Positions 57,876 through 64,000 of a DNA stretch of 64,000 nucleotides are shown in pieces. The position numbers and the translations under genes are program-made. Below the pieces are notes generated by a model. That model saw nothing but the letters and a program-made list of their open reading frames with translations. It did not search any database and was not told where the DNA came from. This stretch comes from Hypoxylon rubiginosum (taxonomy: Eukaryota > Ascomycota > Sordariomycetes > Xylariales > Hypoxylaceae). The number at the start of each line of letters is the position of its first letter. Positions within the stretch are counted from its first letter, which is position 1. The DNA lies in the NCBI GenBank assembly GCA_902806565.1, contig CADCXA010000034.1, forward strand, positions 744,001-808,000, in the 5' to 3' direction.

Positions 57876-59387
57876 TTACCATAGCACCGAAGCAGTGAAT
57901 ATCCTCGTCTCGTCCCACGATATCTCCTCGTCTTTGTCGAGATTCATTCGCAGCTTGAGCTGCCGCCGGTGCCAGCTCCGGACGAAGCGGTGCGCCTCGG
58001 CGGCGTCCGCAAAGGGGACGATGAAGCGGGGATACTGCCTGTACTGCCTGTCTCCCGCCGTAGTAGTAGCAGTAGAACCCGCATTTGTGTCCTCCCCATC
58101 TTCCACGGCAGCTTGCTCGCCGTCGTCGTTCCCGTCCATGTCCCCCTTGGTGCCCATCACCCGATCGACCTGGTCCATGAGGTTCTGCTCGATATCCCTG
58201 CTGCCGTTGCCGTTACCCTTGCCGTCCATGTCCATCACGGTGTCGTGCTTCTTCAGCACGCTCTTCCCGAACGGCAGGATCCCGCCTCCGCCGTTTCCGT
58301 CGCCGTTCTCCCGGTCCGCCGCCGCCACTGCCACCCGCCACGGCAGGTGCCGGTCCGCGCCGTCGTCCTCGATGGCCCGCCGCAGCGTGTCGACGGAGAT
58401 GCGGCCCCCGTCCACCGCCACGAGCACCAGGTGCCGCGACCCGGCCTTCGTCATGAGCCGGTCCACGAACGACGCGCCGCCGAGGTCGAAGCCGTCGAGC
58501 CGCTCACGGCTGTGGCGCGTGCCGCTGCTGCTACTACCGTTGTGCGCGCCCGACTGCCGCAGGTAGTACCGCTGGCTCGGCGGCACCAGCGTGAACGACC
58601 GCACCGCGGCCGCCGTCGCCGCGTCGAGCCCGTCGCCGGTAGTAGCGGCCGTGGTGGTAGTGGTAATAATACGTTCCCTGCCGCGGTAGCCGCCGCCGCG
58701 ACGACGATGGCCCGCGGACGCCGCCTTGGCCAGCTGCCACAGCCGCTCGACCTCGTGCCGGTACGCGGCGGCGGCGGCGTCGCTGTCGAACAGCACGAAG
58801 TAGTGGCCCAGCGGCTGCAGGGTGTCGGGGTCCCGCGCCTGCACCACGCGCTGGATACCCGCCACCCAGCCCTCGACGTGCGCGCCCCGCCGGCCCAGAC
58901 GCACGAAGTCGCTCTCGAGGAGCTGCTTGCTGGCCGCCGACAGGATCAGCATGCTCTGCGCGCGCAGGGGGTTGCTGTCGGCGGCGGGGGCGGGGGCGTC
59001 TGAGGGGTTGCGGGTGCCGGGGCGTTTCGGTTCGTAGTTGCTGTGGTGGTCGTCGTGCTCGGAGTCGTTCTCGTCTTCTGGGAGGTGTTCGTTGGAGACT
59101 GGTGCCGTTAGCGGCGGAGGCTCGTCGAAGGTCTGCGAGGCCCAGGCGCTTTTTGGCAGCCCGTCGAGCTGCTGCGTGCGTGTCTGCTTTGCCTCGTCGG
59201 GAAACAGCTGCTCGAAGAGAGACGGCGTCTTCTTCGTCGTAGCTTGGTTGCCATCGCTCCTACTGTCGTCGGGCTCGGGTTGTGACGAACGCCGGCTGCT
59301 ACCGTGCAGCTGCGCCGTAGGTATTGATGGCCATGCTGCTGCGGCTACGAATCGTGTGGATGGCCGCTGTATCAGTCGTCGGAGCAT
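57876..59387 (-). CDS. Hypothetical protein with mitochondrial leader-like N-terminus
   Basis: Predicted 503 residues without introns. I do not recognise the family. The start ATG at 59387 is the first in frame (a TTG lies eight codons earlier). The first ~35 residues (MLRRLIQRPSTRFVAAAA...) are basic, without acidic residues, as in mitochondrial presequences. Two short segments look like RNA-recognition-motif strands: LGHYFVLFDSDAAAAAYRHEV near residue 215 and RFIVPFADAAEAHRFVRSWHRRQL near 460. Whether they form RRM-like folds is speculation. Between them are long Gly/Thr/Asn and Asp-rich linkers. A mitochondrial RNA-binding or translation role would fit, but this is not established. GC-rich codon use here also opens long antisense frames, which are shadows. 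Confidence 0.75.
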   Translation of the reverse strand: MLRRLIQRPSTRFVAAAAWPSIPTAQLHGSSRRSSQPEPDDSRSDGNQATTKKTPSLFEQLFPDEAKQTRTQQLDGLPKSAWASQTFDEPPPLTAPVSNEHLPEDENDSEHDDHHSNYEPKRPGTRNPSDAPAPAADSNPLRAQSMLILSAASKQLLESDFVRLGRRGAHVEGWVAGIQRVVQARDPDTLQPLGHYFVLFDSDAAAAAYRHEVERLWQLAKAASAGHRRRGGGYRGRERIITTTTTAATTGDGLDAATAAAVRSFTLVPPSQRYYLRQSGAHNGSSSSGTRHSRERLDGFDLGGASFVDRLMTKAGSRHLVLVAVDGGRISVDTLRRAIEDDGADRHLPWRVAVAAADRENGDGNGGGGILPFGKSVLKKHDTVMDMDGKGNGNGSRDIEQNLMDQVDRVMGTKGDMDGNDDGEQAAVEDGEDTNAGSTATTTAGDRQYRQYPRFIVPFADAAEAHRFVRSWHRRQLKLRMNLDKDEEISWDETRIFTASVLW

Positions 59388-59929
59388 GAGGCGACGAGAT
59401 AGGATTCCCAACGCATTGCATACGCGGGTTGAGGGAGTACGAGTCGAGGTAAATTGTTGGAGAAAAAAAAGGAAAGTTCAATTGAGCTTCTAGCTGCTGT
59501 AGGGGCGCTGTAGGGGCGCTGTAGGGGCGCTGTAGGTCTTGGCCCGCACTGTATCTTAGCCGATATAGCGCTTCTAGAGCTACCCCGTCGGGTCATCAGG
59601 GCAGTTTTTATTGGACAATACTTCCTACCGTCGAGGTTCACACTGGTTGCACTGTATGTTTAATCGCACAAGATTCAATTAACGGTAGCCGTTTTGAATA
59701 TTGGGAGAACTTCTCATCGTCCGCTTCACTCGACTTCAGGATCCCGTTGTTCGGATCTTTCAATATTATTCTTCTCATTACAGAATAAGAACTTCTCATA
59801 CCTCATAAATATGAATTATCTCACAGCTAGTATTAATATTGGCTATTCTCTGAAAGTTACATGAGATAAGTGGCGATAGGATATAAGTTAAAAACACCAA
59901 AATTTTCACTTCCCAGATACTCGACAACC
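59388..59929. other. Divergent intergenic region (503-residue gene / AFG2-like)
   Basis: 540 bp between outward-facing start codons, so it probably contains both promoters. It carries the 11-bp tandem repeat at 59496-59536. An upstream frame of the AFG2-like gene begins at GTG and was not used. Confidence 0.6.
59496..59536. repeat. 11-bp tandem repeat (GCTGTAGGGGC), 3.7 copies
   Basis: Three exact copies plus an eight-base partial in a bidirectional promoter region, ~110 bp from the ATG of the 503-residue gene. Confidence 0.95.
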
Positions 59930-62372
59930 ATGGGGAGGGACGACTTCAAAGTTCGGCTTCAGCCCCAGGACGTAGCAGGTCAAAAGAATCCCAACTATAG
60001 GAATGCCGCCAAGATCTTTATTCACCCAACAACATTTGCCCAGGGCGGGTTTACCACGGCATATCTATGCAATGTCGAGACGGATGGTCCATCTCGGTGG
60101 GAGGCAGTTGCCTGGCCTGCTCCGGACAAGAATGTCGCCAATAATATCATCTCTGTTAGCCGTATATTCCAAAGAATGGCTAGTTTGGAACTCGGTCAGA
60201 TAGCTCGAGTCACCCCTGGCAATGGCCCTGTGCCTGATGCCGGAGTTGTTCTTATGAAGGAAATAACAAGTGACGATGATGCTGCTCCATTACCTCCCTC
60301 AGAACAGACAAGATGGCAGTATCATCTCGAAAGCCGACTAGGTAAGCTCCTTTACTCTTACTCGCCCCCTTTTCTGTAATTACCTTCCCCGAACAACTCC
60401 TTACCAGTCGCAAATACCCCTAAGTTATTGAGAGCTCCGTAGAATTTTCCCCAACTTTAAAACATATTAAAAGACGAAGAGCTTATCTGGCCTTTTAATT
60501 CCCATCGTTTCTTTATACTCAGAAAGCTCTATCATGTAACATAGTCTGACTATATCAATAGAGTTGGCTGAATATATCATGGTCGGCATATCGTTTGACG
60601 AGATCGTTCTAAACGGTTCAAGGCGTTCTTTCGTTGTTACGTCTGTGAATGGAAGAACTGACAGCGTTGCCAAGTACGCTCCCGGTTCTACAGTCGTTGA
60701 GCTCTCCAACGACGACGCAAATAAGACCGGAGGGAAGCTAGAAGTAAGCCGGCTCCCAGGCATGGCGCGTCAAATAGACGAGCTAAACGAATTCTTTGAT
60801 GACTTCGACATCGAGTTCGAAGGATACACGACCCCGACTTATTCGTGTGGAATTGTCGTCCATGGAAGCCATGGGACAGGGAAATCGATGCTTTTAGATC
60901 ATATTGCGGCTACGAACTGGGGTAGGGTTGTTCGGCTAAGTTATAATGACAAGCCGTCGACTATCCAGACGTATTTTAAAACCGCCATCGAGCAACGGAG
61001 TCCAACCATCATCTTAATTGACGACATAACAAAGTTAATAGGAAAGGACCAGTCAGGTCGCCAGGTTATTATCGAGACTATTGGCCAAGGACTGGATGAT
61101 TTAGCCAACAAGGCCCGGCAACAAAACATGAGACCGCACGTTTTAGTAGTTGCTACCTGTCTCGATTTTCTAAACGATATTCCTCATGCTCTTCAACGTC
61201 CTGGCCGATTCGAGGAACATATCGCTCTCCCGATCCCTGACGCGACAGGTCGCAAGGAGATCATCCGTTTTCACAAGCCGACCTTCGCTCCCAATGTGTT
61301 CGACCAATACGTATCAGACCTCGGTGACCGTACGCACGCATACACTGGCGCGGACCTCCGCAAAGTTCTCTACCGGGCCACTAAGGCCTGGAGGAAACGA
61401 GTCGGCCGGCCGTCCACTGCGCAGCCTCTTACGTGGGAAGATGTAACCAAGGGGCTTCAGGAGGTGCGGCCTACCGCCATGCACGATATAAATCTCAAGC
61501 CGCCCACTGTGCACTGGAGCGACATTGGAGGGTACGAAGAAGTCAAGGTTGCCCTACAGAGAGTGCTTCGAAAGCCTACAGTACGTACTCATATTTTCCT
61601 CCAGAAGCAGATAAGCGGTTTCCTAATGATAATGTGAATATAGGGACCACGGGCGAAGATGTCGAAGCCGCCAAAAGGTGTCCTGCTCTACGGACCACCG
61701 GGGTGCTCCAAGACCATGACAGCCCAGGCCATGGCCACGGAATCCGACTTCAACTTCTTCGCCGTGAAGGGAGGCGAGCTGCTGAATATGTACGTGGGCG
61801 AGACGGAGCGGTCGATCCGCAACCTGTTCAAGCGCGCGCGCGAAGCCAGCCCCAGCATCATCTTCTTCGACGAGTTCGACTCGATCGCGGGCTCGCGCTC
61901 AGGTCCCGGCGGCGGCGGCGCCAGCGGCAACAGCGTCCAGGCGCTGACCACCCTCCTCACGGAGATGGACGGCTTCGAGCGGATCGGCGAGGTGTTCGTG
62001 CTGGCGGCCACCAACAAGCCGGAGCTGCTGGACCCGGCGCTGCGGCGGCCCGGCCGCTTCGACGAGCTCATCTACGTGCCGCTTCCCGACGCCGCGGCGC
62101 GCGAGGCCATCTTCGCCGCCAAGGCCCGCGAGCTGCGGTTCCCGGACGGCGTCGACGCCGCGGAGCTGGCCCGCCGCGCCGAGGGGTACTCGGGCGCCGA
62201 GGTCGCGCGCATCTGCGACAAGGCGTTCTGGGACGCGGATGACGATGACGGCGGCGGCGAGCACGCCGCTCCTATGGATGTGCTGCTCGCGGCGATTGGG
62301 AAGACGCCGAAGCTGGTCACGCAGGATATGCTGGATCATTATAGGGAGTGGCAGGAGAGGTTTAGGTCGTAG
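59930..62372 (+). CDS. AFG2/Drg1-like double AAA ATPase (CDC48 family)
   Basis: Predicted 719 residues; exons 59930-60341, 60562-61580, 61644-62372. An N-terminal double-psi-type region (FKVRLQPQDVAG...) precedes two AAA domains. D2 is canonical: Walker A GPPGCSKT (Cys-Ser form seen in Afg2) near residue 496, Walker B FFDEFD near 552, sensor AATNKPELLDPALRRPGRFDE with the arginine finger, and pore residues FFAVKGGELLNMYVGETE. D1 deviates: HGSHGTGKS near 238-246 in place of GPPGTGKT, and Walker B ILIDDI near 288 with Asp-Asp rather than Asp-Glu; its arginine-finger stretch RPGRFEEHI remains. Drg1/Afg2 releases Rlp24 from pre-60S ribosomes in the cytoplasm. This copy may be the true orthologue or a divergent paralogue. 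It is somewhat shorter than yeast Afg2 (~780). Confidence 0.82.
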
Positions 62373-63353
62373 TCCTAGATACCTTATCCGTAATTGAGAA
62401 GTATTGCACCCGGATTCATGCGGGATCACTAAGGCTTAGCATGCTGAAATAAATCGCTACGTGTGGTTACAACGTGTAAGGTGCGTAGGAATAGAAGTGA
62501 ATCCAATGCCTCCTATTCGTACCCCTGAAACGCCATCATCTATGATGGTCAAAACGTTATACATCAATCTACCTAGCTATACGGAATATCCCTGATGTAG
62601 TCTGATGATTGAAATGGCTAACTTCGAAACTTCCATATAAAAAATCGGTATATACATGAATATCGATTCGTACAATTAGAAATATCAAAAAATAGGAAAA
62701 GAATTGATTTCGTCCAGGCTCGAACTGGAGACCTTCAGTGTGTTAGACTGACGTGATAACCAACTACACCACGAAACCTTACAATTATCTTACACATGCA
62801 GTTGTTAAATAACGGACTGCAGCACTAATATATACTTGCTTTCCGTAGCTCTCCTCTCTGCTCTACTCGGAAAATAAAACATACAATTAATTCCTATGAT
62901 CGTTTTCACTATATTCGCCAACTCTTTTTTTTTTATATTCTTTTTCTACACAATGCCGTATTACTTGTTATGTTTGACAAGTTCTTGACATTGGATATCA
63001 TTTTACGCCCTCCGATAGCAGGATGAAATGGCAAGACTAAAATGAATCGACCGTTGTAAATTCGGGCCGCGCTACGGGATGTCGTATAATACCTACCTAG
63101 GTATAGTAGAGAGGTGGAGCAGAAGCTGCCGCGTCGTAAGGGGCCGTAAGGGCATGTACGTATGTGTATGCATAGTAACATAACACGAATCGAGTATAAA
63201 TCGACCTTCTTTTAACCCTGGGAACATATGCTACTCGCTATTGACTTTAAATGTTTTCACTCACTTGCTCTTAATCTTCATTGAACTCTAGCGTAGACTA
63301 TTTGCTTTGAGTAAGAAATAAGAAAAGGCCAGCTATACTGAAATTGCCCGGCA
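62373..63353. other. Intergenic, AFG2-like to decarboxylase, with one tRNA
   Basis: 980 bp. It holds tRNA-Val and a palindrome TACCTAGGTA at 63094-63103. No protein gene. Confidence 0.6.
62706..62778 (-). tRNA. tRNA-Val (anticodon AAC)
   Basis: Read on the minus strand, 73 nt: acceptor stem GGTTTCG pairs with CGAAATC at the 3' end (one G-U), A-box TGGTGTAGTTGG, anticodon loop with AAC in CTAACAC, and B-box GTTCGAGCC. No intron is visible. The AAC anticodon (read as IAC) decodes GUU/GUC/GUA. CCA is not encoded, as in eukaryotes. Confidence 0.95.
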
Positions 63354-64000
63354 ATGGACTCGAAGCAATTCCGAGAAGCGGCCATATCGTCCATCGACGA
63401 CAGTGAGTCTCATTGCGCCCCGTAGGCTCGGATCCTCACCATTGACTTACTAGCAAAGTCGTCAAATACTACGATACCATCGAGGACCGCCGTGTCGTAT
63501 CCAATGTCGAGCCCGGGTATCTGAGGAAAATTCTGCCCGAGGAGGCGCCTCAGACCGGAGAAGCCTGGGCCGACATCCAGAAGGACCTCGAGGCCAAGAT
63601 CGTCCCCGGCTTAACGCATTGGTTCGTACCAACCCCTTTTTCATTCATTCATTCGTTACCTATTAAGAACGACTGACTAATTAAGAGATCACATAGGCAA
63701 TCGCCCAACTTCCTCGCCTGGTTTCCGTCCTCCAGCAGCTTCCCGGCGATGCTGGGCGAGATGTATTCGACCGCCTTCACCGGCGCGGCCTTCAACTGGA
63801 TCTGCTCGCCGGCCGTCACGGAGCTCGAGACCATCGTCATGGACTGGCTCGCCAAGGCCTTCGCGCTGCCGCCGTGCTACCTGTCGACGGGCCCCACCAA
63901 CGGCGGCGGCGTCATCCACGGCACCGCCTCCGAGGCCATCGCCACCGTCCTCGTCGCCGCGCGCGACAAGTACCTGCGCGAGGCCACCGCGCACCTGACC
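63354..64000 (+). CDS. Aromatic-L-amino-acid decarboxylase (group II PLP), 3'-truncated by the window edge
   Basis: N-terminal ~172 residues of a PLP-dependent group II decarboxylase of the aromatic amino acid (DOPA/tyrosine/tryptophan) type. Exons visible: 63354-63402, 63459-63621 and 63697 to the window edge. The split codons A|TC and TG|G recover MDSKQFREAA...IVKYYDTIEDRRVVSNVEPGYLR and HWQSPNFLAWFPSSSSFPAMLGEM in pieces. Further blocks: FNWICSPAVTELETIVMDWLAK and the cofactor-pocket segment TNGGGVIHGTASEAIATVLVAARDK. The catalytic Lys lies beyond the window. Substrate is not decidable. These genes may stand alone or sit in secondary-metabolite clusters; nothing on this side suggests a cluster. 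Confidence 0.93.

Noticed and set aside
57969..59003. 344-codon frame antisense to the 503-residue gene
   Set aside because: GC-rich third positions of the real gene open antisense frames; composition is Arg/Val/His-rich with no motif.

Overview
This 64-kb window is nuclear DNA from a filamentous ascomycete (Pezizomycotina, most likely a Sordariomycete). The evidence is short spliceosomal introns (mostly 50-100 nt, GT...AG, with CTAAC-type branch points), a KapC-type bZIP gene, a CorA-like gene of the fungal type, and sterol, INO80, DASH and Rab genes at the density expected of such genomes. The genus cannot be fixed from the sequence. I see no transposase, reverse transcriptase, polyketide or peptide synthetase, or CRISPR array. 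Most of the window is conserved housekeeping DNA separated by two gene-poor, repeat-rich gaps.

Layout. 1-14 kb: 3' part of HGH1 (+), a PHO84-type phosphate permease (+), a DUF427 protein (-), a flavocytochrome b2-like lactate dehydrogenase (+), a CorA-like membrane protein (+) and an unusual Rab GTPase (+). 14-24.5 kb: the intronless giant helicase SLH1 (-), head to head with the SNARE YKT6 (+), then a disordered Ser/Pro-rich protein (-). 24.4-29 kb: gene-poor. 29-40 kb: profilin (+), GOT1 (-), IES6 (-), DAD4 (+), ARP5 (+) and a KapC-like bZIP factor (-). 40-47.9 kb: gene-poor and rich in microsatellites. 48-64 kb: pterin-carbinolamine dehydratase (+), ERG25 (-), NCA2 (+), SEC4 (+), a probable mitochondrial protein of unknown function (-), an AFG2-like double AAA ATPase (+), tRNA-Val(AAC) (-) and the 5' part of an aromatic amino acid decarboxylase (+) that runs off the end.

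How the genes relate. ARP5 and IES6, which form one module of the INO80 remodeller, lie about 1.4 kb apart with only the DASH gene DAD4 between them. YKT6, GOT1, SEC4 and the odd Rab all serve vesicle traffic. HGH1, SLH1 and the AFG2-like ATPase belong to translation or ribosome homeostasis. NCA2, the 503-residue protein and possibly the dehydratase point to mitochondria. Except for ARP5/IES6, I see no reason to call these functional clusters.

The structures most worth a second look are: ARP5-DAD4-IES6 linkage; an AFG2-like ATPase whose first ATPase site looks altered; a Rab with a TKxD motif and a long low-complexity insertion; a dehydratase with a leader-like N-terminus and an unusually long intron; introns that repeatedly fall within the first ~30 coding bases; and a recurrent CCTAGG-centred palindrome. 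Exons were assigned by eye from reading frame, splice consensus and family knowledge. No alignment or transcript data were available.
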